Positions 45,157-54,073 of a stretch of DNA of 64,000 nt are shown here, in pieces. The notes beneath the pieces were generated by a model. That model was not told the DNA's origin and ran no database searches. It saw only the letters and a list, made by a program, of their open reading frames with translations. The stretch comes from QIAW01 sp035487295 (GTDB lineage: Bacteria > Acidobacteriota > Terriglobia > Terriglobales > Acidobacteriaceae), in NCBI GenBank assembly GCA_035487295.1, contig DATHMH010000041.1, positions 1 through 64,000 on the forward strand, written 5' to 3'. Position 1 is the first letter of the stretch, and each line of letters opens with the position of its first letter. Position numbers and translations under genes: made by a program.

Positions 45157-45786
45157 CTATTTATGCTCTTGAGGTTTCATTTGTTCGGCCAACATTTTCT
45201 GTGCATCGGCGAGGCGTTCTTTTGCTTCCGGAGTGAAATGGCTATTGGGGAACTGCTGAATGAAGCGCTGGTTTTGCTGGATGATCTCCTGCAACTCCTC
45301 GACTGAGCCTTCGAAGTCGCCGCAGAAAGATTGATTTCCTGCAGGTCCCATCCAGGTGGCCTCGTCGGCGTCAGGGCCATCGGGCCAAAGCTCCAGATAT
45401 TTCAGGTAACCTTCGTTGTTGGCGCCCCAGTCTGTACCAGGCTCGCAGAAATCCACACGAACGCCATAGGAAGTCGCTTTCTCTGCCAGTTTTTGCGCTT
45501 CCGGAGGGTCGATTTTGTCTCCCTGAATACTCGAGTTCGGAAAGACGCGGTTCATCTCGCCAGCGAATTTGACAGCCTCATGATTCATGGCAAGCCATGC
45601 TTTTGCCTTTTCCTGGTTGGTGGAAGCGTGAGTAATCTTCTGCGCCAGGGCTTGCAGCCTCTGCAACGATTGTTGCAATGCGGCATGCGAAACCGGTGGA
45701 GCAGGCGCCTGCGCGAATGTGGAGGATGAGAAGATGGCACAGACCAGGATTGTGCAGGACGCGAAGAAGGTGAGAGGTTTCATCAT
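45157..45786 (-). CDS. Secreted protein, unknown function
   Basis: 209 residues. Signal peptide (KPLTFFASCTILVCAIFSSSTFAQ), then helical Gln/Ala/Lys-rich sequence with a central Cys-containing segment (VRVDFCEPGTDWGANNEGYLKYLELWPDGPDADEATWMG) and a C-terminal TPR-like pair of helices (IIQQNQRFIQQFPNSHFTPEAKERLADAQKML). It may be a periplasmic scaffold or adaptor. Two adjacent ATGs (45786, 45783) are possible starts. A strong hairpin separates it from the M48 protease gene upstream on the same strand. Confidence 0.7.
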   Translation of the reverse strand: MMKPLTFFASCTILVCAIFSSSTFAQAPAPPVSHAALQQSLQRLQALAQKITHASTNQEKAKAWLAMNHEAVKFAGEMNRVFPNSSIQGDKIDPPEAQKLAEKATSYGVRVDFCEPGTDWGANNEGYLKYLELWPDGPDADEATWMGPAGNQSFCGDFEGSVEELQEIIQQNQRFIQQFPNSHFTPEAKERLADAQKMLAEQMKPQEHK

Positions 45787-45800
45787 GGCAAAATAAATCA

Positions 45801-45837
45801 AGCTCAGGAGAGCTAACGGAAATTTCTCTCCTGAGCT
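45801..45837. terminator. 12-bp perfect hairpin between secreted genes
   Basis: AGCTCAGGAGAG (45801-45812) / CTCTCCTGAGCT (45826-45837), 13-base loop. It lies ten bases after the M48 protease stop and before the next gene. On the minus strand it is followed by TTGATTTATTTT, so termination or attenuation is plausible. Confidence 0.65.
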
Positions 45838-45846
45838 ATGAATAAA

Positions 45847-46788
45847 CTACTTGTCGGAAGAAGATTTCTTCTTTGATTTTTTATCGGTTGTTGTTGTTGT
45901 CGTCGTGGACGCGGCGGCACTTACAGCTTCAAAATTTACATTCTGCAGATAGCGTTTTTCCAGCACCTGGCCGCCGGCAGGATAGGTGGCTGAAAGCTCG
46001 GTTAACTTGGCCACCCGATCTTTCAGCGGCGGATGCGTCTTGCCATTCAACATTCCGGTGGCCTGCTTGTACTTGGGGTCGCTGGCCGCCTGCTGGAGCA
46101 TGGCAAGGAAGTTGCGCAATCCCGCTGGATCGTAGCCGGCCTTGGCGGCAAAATCTGTGCCCGCCTTGTCGGCGTCGCGCTCCTTGTCGGGGCCATAGTT
46201 CTGGGTAAGGGCAGAGGTAATGGCTTGCGCAGCATATTGGTCAACCATCCCGGCTGCGAAGCCGGCAATACCACCCGCTTGTGAGGCGCCAACCTCGGCC
46301 CCGGTCTGAACCGCGATTCCGGTGAGCTTCTTGTCGCGGATAATTCTTTCCAGGTGCCTTCCATCCACGTGCGCCACCTCATGCGCCAGCACGCCCGCCA
46401 GTTCAGATTCGTTGCTGATGTTGGCCAGGGCTCCGCGGGTGATGAATACGTAACCGCCGGGCATGGCAAAAGCGTTGACCATCTCCGTATCGAGAATGGC
46501 AAAGTGATATTGCATTGGGCGCGTTCCGAACTGCGCCACCGTATCGCCTACAAGGTTGACGTAGTTGGTCATAGCAGAGTTTTGGTAAAGCCCGAATACA
46601 TGGATCATCTTGGCGGCGGAGGCGCGTCCCACGGCTTCCTCCTGCTCCGGTGTCCATTCCTGGGTGGCGTTATGGATATCCCTGCCTTTGTTGATGCCGT
46701 TGAAAATGTCCCCGATCTGGGCGCTGGCAGGCAAAACACCCGCCGATAAAAAGAGAACGATCGCGAAAAATAGTTTGATTTTATCCAT
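45847..46788 (-). CDS. M48-family metallopeptidase, exported
   Basis: 313 residues from ATG 46788 (AGGAGAG six bases upstream; an ATG at 46794 is too close to it). Signal peptide KIKLFFAIVLFLSAGVLPASAQ. The zinc motif is HEVAH in ELAGVLAHEVAHVDGRHLER, and the third ligand Glu lies in KERDADKAGTDFA. FAMPGGYVFITRGAL is the usual M48 strand before it. The lack of a TPR domain separates it from BepA. It probably degrades or assembles envelope proteins. The Ser/Thr/Lys-rich tail is low complexity. It follows the Lys/Asn-rich gene by 12 bases. Confidence 0.9.
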   Translation of the reverse strand: MDKIKLFFAIVLFLSAGVLPASAQIGDIFNGINKGRDIHNATQEWTPEQEEAVGRASAAKMIHVFGLYQNSAMTNYVNLVGDTVAQFGTRPMQYHFAILDTEMVNAFAMPGGYVFITRGALANISNESELAGVLAHEVAHVDGRHLERIIRDKKLTGIAVQTGAEVGASQAGGIAGFAAGMVDQYAAQAITSALTQNYGPDKERDADKAGTDFAAKAGYDPAGLRNFLAMLQQAASDPKYKQATGMLNGKTHPPLKDRVAKLTELSATYPAGGQVLEKRYLQNVNFEAVSAAASTTTTTTTDKKSKKKSSSDK

Positions 46789-46800
46789 GATCATCTCTCC

Positions 46801-47244
46801 TTAACCCTTCTTCGGCGCAGCTGTGGCGCTCCTGGCCGGGGCCGTATTCAGCTTGCCATCCTGGATAAATCTCTTAAGTGATGAGTTCTTCACGCCCAGA
46901 AAAGAAACCTGCTGCGCTTTGTTGTAATCGTCGGCGTTGAGAGGCTCTTTCAGCTTCTTGGATTCGACTTCTCCGTTGGGAGTCAGGCCGTTAAAGCCAG
47001 CGCTCGCCGAGTCGCCGGTGTGAGAAGAATGCAGCATATTGACCTTGCCGGAACCGAATGGCGAGTTGTCATCCTTCTTCTTGTTATTTTTATCTTTATC
47101 TGAGTTTTTATTTTTGTTCTTGTCCGATTGTTTCTGCTGATCGCTGTTGTCGTTCTTGTTCTCCTGAAAATAAGGGGCGGCCCAGCAGGTTGCGCCCAAT
47201 ATCAGCGCCAGCAAGCCTGCGGACATACGAGTGCTACGTTGCAT
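46801..47244 (-). CDS. Secreted Lys/Asn/Asp-rich protein
   Basis: 147 residues. Signal peptide (STRMSAGLLALILGATCWAAP), then about 40 residues made almost only of Lys, Asn, Asp and Gln, then a modest globular region (VESKKLKEPLNADDYNKAQQVSFLGVKNSSLKRFIQDGKLN). GGAGGAATT directly precedes the ATG. The stop is 12 bases before the M48 protease, so the two are an operon and this may be a substrate or partner. No family recognised. The low-complexity stretch is AT-rich compared with its neighbours. Confidence 0.7.
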   Translation of the reverse strand: MQRSTRMSAGLLALILGATCWAAPYFQENKNDNSDQQKQSDKNKNKNSDKDKNNKKKDDNSPFGSGKVNMLHSSHTGDSASAGFNGLTPNGEVESKKLKEPLNADDYNKAQQVSFLGVKNSSLKRFIQDGKLNTAPARSATAAPKKG

Positions 47245-47317
47245 AATTCCTCCATAGGAATTGGGGAAGCAGCATTAGACCACAAAATAGTCCTGGAAGC
47301 AGTAGTTTTAACCGAAC

Positions 47318-49408
47318 TTAATCGGCGGAGGCCGGCTGGGCCAGCGGTTGGGGAGCGGTAGCGTCAAGCCAGCGCAACTCGTAGACGGCGGTTTCGACGG
47401 TCTTGCCCTTAACTTTTACGCCGCCCAGCGCGCGCACAACGGCCGCGTCTCCCAGCCGTGCCCGCGTCTGCTCTGAAATAATGATGCTGGTGCCGAACTC
47501 TTTGTTCAGCCCTTCCAGGCGCGAAGCCAGATTCACCGCGTCGCCGATCACGGTAAATTCAATTTTCTTGCCGCTGCCCACGTTGCCGAAGATCACATCG
47601 CCGGTATTGAGGCCAATGCCAACGGCGATGGGTTTGCGTCCCGCCGCCTGCCATTGTTTATTGAGTTCCTCCAGCCGGCGGATCATTTCCAGCGATGCCT
47701 TGGCCGCAAGCAGCGCGTGGTTCTTGCCGGGGGTGAAGGCCCCCCAATAGGCCAGGATGCCATCTCCGATGAACTTATCGACAATGCCGTCATATTTGAA
47801 GATGATTTCGGTCATGGCGGCCAGATATTCGTTGAGCAGCGCAATAAGCTCCACAGGGTCCGATTGCTCGGTAAGGGTGGTGAAGTTACGCACGTCGGAA
47901 AAAAAGATGGTCAACTCGCGCTTCTCTCCAGCCAGGTTGATCTCTTCGATGTGATTGAGCACGTAGCCCACAAGCTGCGGCGAAACATAACGGTCAAGCG
48001 TGCCTCGCGTGCGCCGCAACTCGCGCCCGGTTGTGGCAAAGCGAACAGCGCCAGCAGAAAAATAGGAGATCACAAGCGTCACTAGCGGGGCGGCCGTGGG
48101 CAGCCAAAAATTCCAGCGAGCGAAGAGTCCGTAACTGATGCCGAGGTAGAGAGCGATCACGGCTACTGCCACGGCTACATCGGTGGAGGTGGAACGAACA
48201 AAGATTAGGATGAATACTCCACTCGCTGCCATGAATACGATTAAAACCGGCTGCACCCAGAAGGGAGCGGGGTGAATGACATCATCATGCAAAAAATTAT
48301 CGATTGCCGTTGCATGGGCAATAAAGCCGGGAACCACATCAGACAAAGGCGTTGGGTGGTTCTCAAAACTTCCTACAGCACTGGCTCCCAAAATGACAAT
48401 TTTGTCATGAAAATATTCGGGTGGAAACCTTTTAACACCTATATCGCACTGTTTTGGAGCGATGGAGCAAATAATGTTCCAATAAGGAATTCTTTCATAA
48501 GCAAACTTGCCCGGATCGCACTTTCCTTTTATGCAATTACCCGAGTTGCGGTTACCATGCCAGCGCAACAGCAGGCTGTCTTTTGATTTATCTTGGTTGC
48601 CCAGTGGAACAACAGGAAAATTATGGTTAAGCCTAAACCCGCCAGCCACCCACCGGTTTGAATCCTCCTGCTTCTCGAGCAAGCGAACAGTTCGCATGAA
48701 GAGCGAGTTATAAGCATGGCTGCCTACCACAAGTTCCAAAGACATGTGGCGAATTTTGCCATCCCCGTCCAGATCTACATTTGTTGATCCCAGACCTGCA
48801 GCTGCGCGGGCCAGGGGCTCAGCCGGAGTATTCAATGGGTAATCCAGAGGATGGTCTTTGTCTCCATTAGGGGTCCCACGGCCTTTTACTGCGGGAAGAG
48901 AATCTGCATCCAGCAGGCTCCACTGTTCCAAAAGGGGGGTGTAATCGGCAAGCTCGGTCTTGTTTTCTCCCGGAAGACTAATGGTGAAACCAATCACCAC
49001 ATTTCCAGCGGCTTTCATGTTTCCGGCAAACTCTTGGTCAATTTCCTCACCGGTTTGATTGTGAAAATCGCTTTCGTTGCCGCTGAACATTATGTCGAAT
49101 ACCATGGCGCGTGGTTTGCCGGCAGAAATATATTTGACCGTCTCCGACCAGACTTTGCGAGTGGGAGGCCAGCGCCCGAAGAGGTCTTTAAAAACAGCAA
49201 AGCTGGGATCATCAACATCCAGAATCACGATATCCGGGTCGCCCGTATTGGGTTTTGCCGAGAGGCTCATGCGGGCATCGTAAGTATCGTCCTCTAACCA
49301 ATCGAAGGCATGGTTCCACGCCAATACCATCATCAGCGCAGCCGTAGCCATAGCGGCCAGCACAGCGCCGCGGACGAAGTTTTTTCGTGTCCGGTCCAAA
49401 TAAGCCAT
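47318..49408 (-). CDS. CHASE2-domain membrane adenylate cyclase
   Basis: 696 residues: an N-terminal helix (AVLAAMATAALMMVLAW), a CHASE2 extracellular sensor (about 40-360), three transmembrane helices (about 375-450) and a class III cyclase domain (about 490-670). Catalytic features are FFSDVRNFTTL and KFIGDGILAYWG (metal Asp residues), KIEFTVIGDAVNLASRLEGLN with the Lys and Asp expected for adenine selection and the transition-state Asn and Arg. It should make cAMP in response to an unknown periplasmic cue. Part of the CHASE2 coding region (about 48270-48700) is AT-richer than the rest. Confidence 0.92.
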   Translation of the reverse strand: MAYLDRTRKNFVRGAVLAAMATAALMMVLAWNHAFDWLEDDTYDARMSLSAKPNTGDPDIVILDVDDPSFAVFKDLFGRWPPTRKVWSETVKYISAGKPRAMVFDIMFSGNESDFHNQTGEEIDQEFAGNMKAAGNVVIGFTISLPGENKTELADYTPLLEQWSLLDADSLPAVKGRGTPNGDKDHPLDYPLNTPAEPLARAAAGLGSTNVDLDGDGKIRHMSLELVVGSHAYNSLFMRTVRLLEKQEDSNRWVAGGFRLNHNFPVVPLGNQDKSKDSLLLRWHGNRNSGNCIKGKCDPGKFAYERIPYWNIICSIAPKQCDIGVKRFPPEYFHDKIVILGASAVGSFENHPTPLSDVVPGFIAHATAIDNFLHDDVIHPAPFWVQPVLIVFMAASGVFILIFVRSTSTDVAVAVAVIALYLGISYGLFARWNFWLPTAAPLVTLVISYFSAGAVRFATTGRELRRTRGTLDRYVSPQLVGYVLNHIEEINLAGEKRELTIFFSDVRNFTTLTEQSDPVELIALLNEYLAAMTEIIFKYDGIVDKFIGDGILAYWGAFTPGKNHALLAAKASLEMIRRLEELNKQWQAAGRKPIAVGIGLNTGDVIFGNVGSGKKIEFTVIGDAVNLASRLEGLNKEFGTSIIISEQTRARLGDAAVVRALGGVKVKGKTVETAVYELRWLDATAPQPLAQPASAD

Positions 49409-49509
49409 GCGTGTTGAGCAAGAGCTTACCTGAAGTTGACGAATTTCGGGGACAGAAACGTTGCCTTAGAGCAAGGTGACGGGTGTAGTCGCCGCGAGGG
49501 TATATGGCG

Positions 49510-49549
49510 CCCTGGCAGAGACGTAGCAAGCTACGTCTCTATGACAGGG
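49510..49549. repeat. Hairpin repeat AGAGACGTAGC / GCTACGTCTCT
   Basis: Eleven-base perfect arms (49517-49527 / 49530-49540) with a two-base loop, extended by CCCTG / CAGGG. It lies after the stop of the gene at 49571. The lack of a T run argues against an intrinsic terminator. Its wording is close to the abundant GAGACG(T)TGCATGC-type palindromes of cyanobacterial genomes. Confidence 0.7.
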
Positions 49550-49570
49550 AAGTTTTGTTCGCAAGAGGTC

Positions 49571-51001
49571 CTAGCGCGCGGCAGATTTGGGTTTCGCCAG
49601 CTTAGAAGCGCCCCGCTTGGCGGGTGTAGCGGGTTTGACCGGCGTTGCCGCTTTGTCCGGCCGCAGCTCTCCTTCCTGCATGATGAACATGAAGGGATTG
49701 GGTGTGTAGTCGGTGAGCAGACCGGCCACACTGATCTCCGATCCTTTTGCCGGGGGCAGCTTCAGCGGTTTTGCCAGGGTAATTTGCAGATCGGGTTTGC
49801 CCGCTTGCTGGTTCTCGTCTGTAATCGCCGCTTGGATAGTATTCCCGGTAGTCGAGATGACCTTGACTGAGATCAGCAGTTTTACGTTCTGATATTTCGG
49901 CTTGGCCCGTTTGAGCTTAGTCTTGCTGAGTTTGGCTTTTTCCAGCCTCTTCTGCTTGTCTTGAATGAACTTCCAGATCTTGTCTGCCGCTGGCCTGGCT
50001 TCGGGCGAGCAATCGCGATGTGAGAGCACCATCTCCCAATCGCTGAATGAAAGCGTAGCCGGATCGTTCTGCTCGGCTACGGTCACGATGAGCTCGCATT
50101 GCGTTGGTCTGGGTTTGACGGTGAAATTGACAGGCACGGCGGACTGACCCGGGGTTGCGGAGACGATTTGCTCCCAGCCATCATCACCGCCATGGTAGCT
50201 GTGATACATGGCTTTGCCGTAGTTGGCGATTTTTGCGGCATCGTTGTTCTCCTGGCTTTGCGCCAGCGTAGTCGCTTTGGCCAGGTACCAGAAGCCTTGA
50301 ACGTCGGGCGGGTTCATCTGCAACTTGGCCGCGCCGAGCTGGACATAGTTTGCAGCGCTGGGGTCAAGCTCAATGGCTTTTGCATAATAATTGTCTGCGC
50401 CGGCATAGTCTTTGGCCTTAAGAGCGGCAACAGCGGCGGCGTTGTCAAAGATTATCCCCCACTGCTTGCGCTTCTGGTCATACTCTTCCTGCGACATCTT
50501 CTCCGGCTTTGGCCACGCGGGCAGGCCCTGTAATCCCCTGCGAGCCTCTTCGCCGGTTGCAGCCACGTTCCCATCGCGGCTTTCGAGCACAATATCCACT
50601 ACCAAACTGCGGAGATTGCCTGGGTCGAGTTTCAGAATACGTTTCGCTGTATCTTGCAGCTTAACCAAGTCGTTGGTCTGTTGGTAAGCGTCCTGCGCCC
50701 CTTCCAGCGCATCCATTTTGCCCGCGCTGTTGGGATACTGGACCAAAAAAGCCTCCAGTGCGGCGGCCCTGCTGGCAGGTTCGGGGATCTTGAGCGCGGC
50801 CATAAGGGCGTTATATTCAGCGGGATCGTCAATGCCCCTCTTGTTATTCGGAGAATTGGACAATTGCTCGCCCTGGGTCGCACTCGGCGTGGTAGCCGCT
50901 TGTATATTTTGCGGTGAGCTCTGGTTCTGGGTTGTGCTGCCCCACGTCAGGGCAGCCGTCGTAAGCGCAAGCACAAAGGTGATAAGCAGCAGCTTTTTCA
51001 T
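49571..51001 (-). CDS. Secreted TPR-containing protein
   Basis: 476 residues from ATG 51001 (GAGGAG upstream). Signal peptide KKLLLITFVLALTTAALTWGS, a Ser/Gln-rich linker, then TPR-like helices (AAALEAFLVQYPNSAGKMDALEGAQDAYQQ; AALKAKDYAGADNYYAKAIELDPSAANYVQLGAAKL) to about residue 270, a beta-rich C-terminal domain and a Lys/Ala/Pro tail. Similar tetratricopeptide secreted proteins are frequent in acidobacteria; function unknown. It is upstream of the cyclase gene on the same strand, with the hairpin repeat between them. Confidence 0.75.
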   Translation of the reverse strand: MKKLLLITFVLALTTAALTWGSTTQNQSSPQNIQAATTPSATQGEQLSNSPNNKRGIDDPAEYNALMAALKIPEPASRAAALEAFLVQYPNSAGKMDALEGAQDAYQQTNDLVKLQDTAKRILKLDPGNLRSLVVDIVLESRDGNVAATGEEARRGLQGLPAWPKPEKMSQEEYDQKRKQWGIIFDNAAAVAALKAKDYAGADNYYAKAIELDPSAANYVQLGAAKLQMNPPDVQGFWYLAKATTLAQSQENNDAAKIANYGKAMYHSYHGGDDGWEQIVSATPGQSAVPVNFTVKPRPTQCELIVTVAEQNDPATLSFSDWEMVLSHRDCSPEARPAADKIWKFIQDKQKRLEKAKLSKTKLKRAKPKYQNVKLLISVKVISTTGNTIQAAITDENQQAGKPDLQITLAKPLKLPPAKGSEISVAGLLTDYTPNPFMFIMQEGELRPDKAATPVKPATPAKRGASKLAKPKSAAR

Positions 51002-51340
51002 GGAGAGACTCCTCGATTTTTGGCCAAAATTAGGGTCTGCGTTGGAACCAATGAAACTGCAACCCCAATCGTCGCCACGCCGGGGTTGGCCACCAACGAC
51101 CCCTGTCGTTAGCGGCAAGGCCAAAGTAGCCGGTTGGGCTACAAAGCCCGCGATAAAAAGGGACCTACGACGGTCAGGGGGATGTCTCTGGTTTTCTGAG
51201 TTGAAAACCTATATGTCCGTCGTGAAATTGCCGGGTCTCAGCCAGAAACAAAGTACAAGCCGCTCCTATTGAAAACTGAGAGCCGAGGACTGCCTACCGT
51301 ATAGACACCGGCATGGCCTATTTTGTTTCCCTTATTTTTT
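51002..51340. other. Intergenic stretch
   Basis: No gene. It contains a small GTAGCC/GGCTAC hairpin near 51127-51142 and three degenerate heptamers GAAAACT, GAGAGCC, GAGGACT (51271-51291). The promoter of the TPR protein gene is expected here. Confidence 0.5.
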
Positions 51341-52399
51341 TCAGGCGCGGTTGGTAAATTCCACTAATTTTTCCAGCTTCTCGCGGGCCGCGCCGGAATC
51401 GATGGAGTGGGCCGCTATGGGCAGGGCCTCATTCAGATTGGCGGCCCTTCCGGCGGCCACCAGGGCGGCGGCGGCATTCAGCAGAACCACGTTGCGCCGG
51501 GCTGATTTCTCCCCCTGCAGGACTGCGCGGATAATCTCAGCGTTCACCCGCGCGTCGCCACCCAAAATGTCTTTCAGCGGCGCGCGCTCGATGCCAAACT
51601 GTTCAGGAGCAATTTTGTAGACCAGGAGCTGGCGCTGATGCGCCTCCGCCACTTTGGTTTCGCCGGTGATCGTGATCTCGTCCAATCCGTCGCTGCCGTG
51701 CACCACCAGCGCGCGTGTCACGCCCAGCATGCGCAGCGCCGCTGCCAGCTTTTCCACCAGCGGCTCGGCGTAAACCCCCACCACCTGGGCCGAGGCCCCG
51801 GCGGGATTGGTCAAAGGTCCGAGCAGGTTGAATACCGTGCGCAGCTTCAATTCACGACGCGCGGGTTGGGCGAACTTCATCGCCGGATGCATGGCCTGGG
51901 CAAACAAAAATACAATGCCGACCTCGCGCAGGCATTCGGCGATGCGCTCGGGCGGCAAAGTGACTTTAACCCCCAATGTCTCGAGCACGTCCGCCGAGCC
52001 GCATTGCGAGGTTACGCTGCGGTTGCCGTGCTTGGCCACGCGCACCCCGGCCCCGGCCACAACCAGCGCCGTGGCCGTCGAGATATTAAAGGTTCCGCTC
52101 ACGTCACCGCCGGTGCCGCAGGTATCCACCAGGGCGTCGCGCTCGGTGCCGCTGGCATAAAGCGCGGGGTTTTCCAGGGGCATGCGGAATTTCAGCGGAG
52201 TAGCCGCCTCGCGGATGGCCTCGGCAAAGCCCACAATCTCTTCCACCGTCTCGCCCTTCATATGGAGCGCGACCGCGAGCGCGGCAATCTGCACATCTGT
52301 GGCTTCGCCGTGGAGGATTTCTGCCATGGTTGCACGCGCTTCCTCGCGCGTCAGCGACGCTTGGTGATTGGCGACCTTGTGCAGGGCATCGAGGATCAT
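51341..52399 (-). CDS. trpD: Anthranilate phosphoribosyltransferase
   Basis: 352 residues. Second step of tryptophan synthesis (anthranilate plus PRPP). PRPP-binding glycine-rich loop DTCGTGGDVSGTFNIST, then AKHGNRSVTSQCGSADVLETLGVK (anthranilate site) and the metal motif GSDGLDEITI. The N-terminal helical domain is intact. ATG 52399 is preferred over a TTG six bases upstream. Other trp genes are not in the window, so trpD is separated from the pathway cluster. Confidence 0.96.
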   Translation of the reverse strand: MILDALHKVANHQASLTREEARATMAEILHGEATDVQIAALAVALHMKGETVEEIVGFAEAIREAATPLKFRMPLENPALYASGTERDALVDTCGTGGDVSGTFNISTATALVVAGAGVRVAKHGNRSVTSQCGSADVLETLGVKVTLPPERIAECLREVGIVFLFAQAMHPAMKFAQPARRELKLRTVFNLLGPLTNPAGASAQVVGVYAEPLVEKLAAALRMLGVTRALVVHGSDGLDEITITGETKVAEAHQRQLLVYKIAPEQFGIERAPLKDILGGDARVNAEIIRAVLQGEKSARRNVVLLNAAAALVAAGRAANLNEALPIAAHSIDSGAAREKLEKLVEFTNRA

Positions 52400-52533
52400 A
52401 AGCAAGAAATATTAGGCTATCAGAATTGCTTCGTAAGGGGTCAATTTGAAGGGCTTCCGGCGGACGCCCCCGTCGCTTCAAATTGAATGATGTTTCCCAC
52501 GGTCGAATTAGAAGTTCCGCCAGGCTCTATCAG

Positions 52534-52573
52534 AAAATCGAAAATCACAAATCGTAAATCGAACTTCTTACTT
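52534..52573. repeat. AAATCGT heptamer array with conserved end, overlapping the beta-CASP stop
   Basis: AAATCGA, AAATCAC, AAATCGT, AAATCGA then ACTTCTTACTT. The last 25 bases (52549-52573) are identical to the right end of the 35235-35348 element, and the beta-CASP stop codon (52568-52570) lies inside them. Confidence 0.88.
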
Positions 52574-54001
52574 CAGTTCGACCTTGGCCATGTACTCGGC
52601 CACTTCGACTTTCCATTTCAGGGCTGATGTCATGGCCTGTTGCAATTGCGTGGCAGCGGCGGCTTCACCGTGCACGAGATACGTGATTGCTGGCTGTTTC
52701 TTGAAGGTGTGTAGCCACTCCAGCAGCTCCGGGGTATCGGCGTGATCGCTGAACTGCTCCAGCGCAGCTACCTGCGCGCGGATGGCAATCTCCTGTCCGA
52801 AGATCTTCACCGACGGAGCGTCGCTCTTGATCGTGGCGCCGCGTGTCCCCGGCGCCTGAAAGCCGATGAACAGCACCAGATTCTTAGGGTCGGGAAGGCG
52901 CTGCGCGAGGTGGTGCTGGATTCTGCCTCCCGTCACCATGCCGCTGGAAGAAATAATGATCATGGGGAAGCGCGATTCGTTGATCTTTTTGGAGTCTTCG
53001 ACTTTGGTGTCAAAAAAGAAGTTGTGCCAGGTGAGCGGCGAGCCATATTTGGCGATGAGAGTTTTCGCCTCATCGCTGAACTCTTCCGTGTGCTTCAGGA
53101 AGATATTGACCGCTTGGATTGCCATGGGACTATCCGTGTGCACCGGGACGCGAGGAATCTGGCCTTGTTCCATCAGGTCTTTCAGCATGAACAGCATTTT
53201 TTGCGTGCGCTCGACTGCAAATGCGGGAATGATGACCGATCCGCCGCGCGCAACTGTATCTTTCACCAGCTTCGCCAGTTCGGGACGCGGGTCGGTCGTG
53301 GGATGCTGCCGGTTGCCATACGTCGATTCCATCACCAGCAGGTCGGCGGATTCTCCTTCCGTCGGTCCCGAGTGCACCACCTTGCCGGGAGCAACGATGG
53401 TATTGCGCACGCGGCCAACATCGCCGGTGAACAGCAGTGAGCGAGCGCGGCCGTTCAGTTGAGCGTTGACCTCCACCAGGCACGATCCCAGAATGTGGGC
53501 GGCGCGCACAAAGCGAAAGCTGCACTCCGGGCTGATCTGAACGGTCTCGCCATAATTCACCGGCTTGAAATATTCGAGTGAGGCCTTCGCCTCTTCCAGC
53601 GTATAGAGCGGCAGAGCCGGTGAATGCTTCGAAGATTTTGTCTTATTGTGGAAGGCCGCGTCTTCTTCCTGCAAGTGTCCGCTGTCGGGCAGTATGACCG
53701 CGCACAGGTCAATGGTCGCAGGGGTGGCGTAAATAGGCCCGCGAAAGCCTTCTTTCACCAGCCGCGGAATCCAGCCGCAGTGATCAAGGTGGGCGTGGGT
53801 GAGAATCACGGCTTCAATCTCTTTGGCTGGAATGGGCGAAGCCTGCCAGTTGCGCTCGCGCCACTCTTTTTGTCCCTGAAACAGGCCGCAGTCAATCAAT
53901 ACCTGCAAGCCGTTTTTACCGGTGACATCACCCGAGAAGTTCAACAAATGCTTGGAGCCAGTGACCGTGCCGGCAGCTCCCAGAAATTGGATGTATGCCA
54001 T
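52568..54001 (-). CDS. Beta-CASP metallo-beta-lactamase-fold ribonuclease
   Basis: 477 residues. Zinc motifs ILTHAHLDHCGWIPRLVKEGF (HxHxDH), AAHILGSC, LLFTGDVGR; the beta-CASP cap with VMESTYGNR and VIIPAFAVERTQKML; motif C SSSGMVTGGRIQHHL; and the final SDHADTPELLEWL. This is the CPSF73/YSH1-like group, predicted RNA-processing exo/endonucleases of the cytoplasm. Not the RNase J subgroup, judging from the lack of its C-terminal domain. The protein ends Lys-stop in AAGTAA, the start of a repeat end. Confidence 0.92.
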   Translation of the reverse strand: MAYIQFLGAAGTVTGSKHLLNFSGDVTGKNGLQVLIDCGLFQGQKEWRERNWQASPIPAKEIEAVILTHAHLDHCGWIPRLVKEGFRGPIYATPATIDLCAVILPDSGHLQEEDAAFHNKTKSSKHSPALPLYTLEEAKASLEYFKPVNYGETVQISPECSFRFVRAAHILGSCLVEVNAQLNGRARSLLFTGDVGRVRNTIVAPGKVVHSGPTEGESADLLVMESTYGNRQHPTTDPRPELAKLVKDTVARGGSVIIPAFAVERTQKMLFMLKDLMEQGQIPRVPVHTDSPMAIQAVNIFLKHTEEFSDEAKTLIAKYGSPLTWHNFFFDTKVEDSKKINESRFPMIIISSSGMVTGGRIQHHLAQRLPDPKNLVLFIGFQAPGTRGATIKSDAPSVKIFGQEIAIRAQVAALEQFSDHADTPELLEWLHTFKKQPAITYLVHGEAAAATQLQQAMTSALKWKVEVAEYMAKVELK

Positions 54002-54073
54002 TCTTCTCCTCGCGAAGGATCCTGCGTTTCTTGTCCGATGCTGTTCTTTCAGCCCTGAAAAGATTAAACAACT

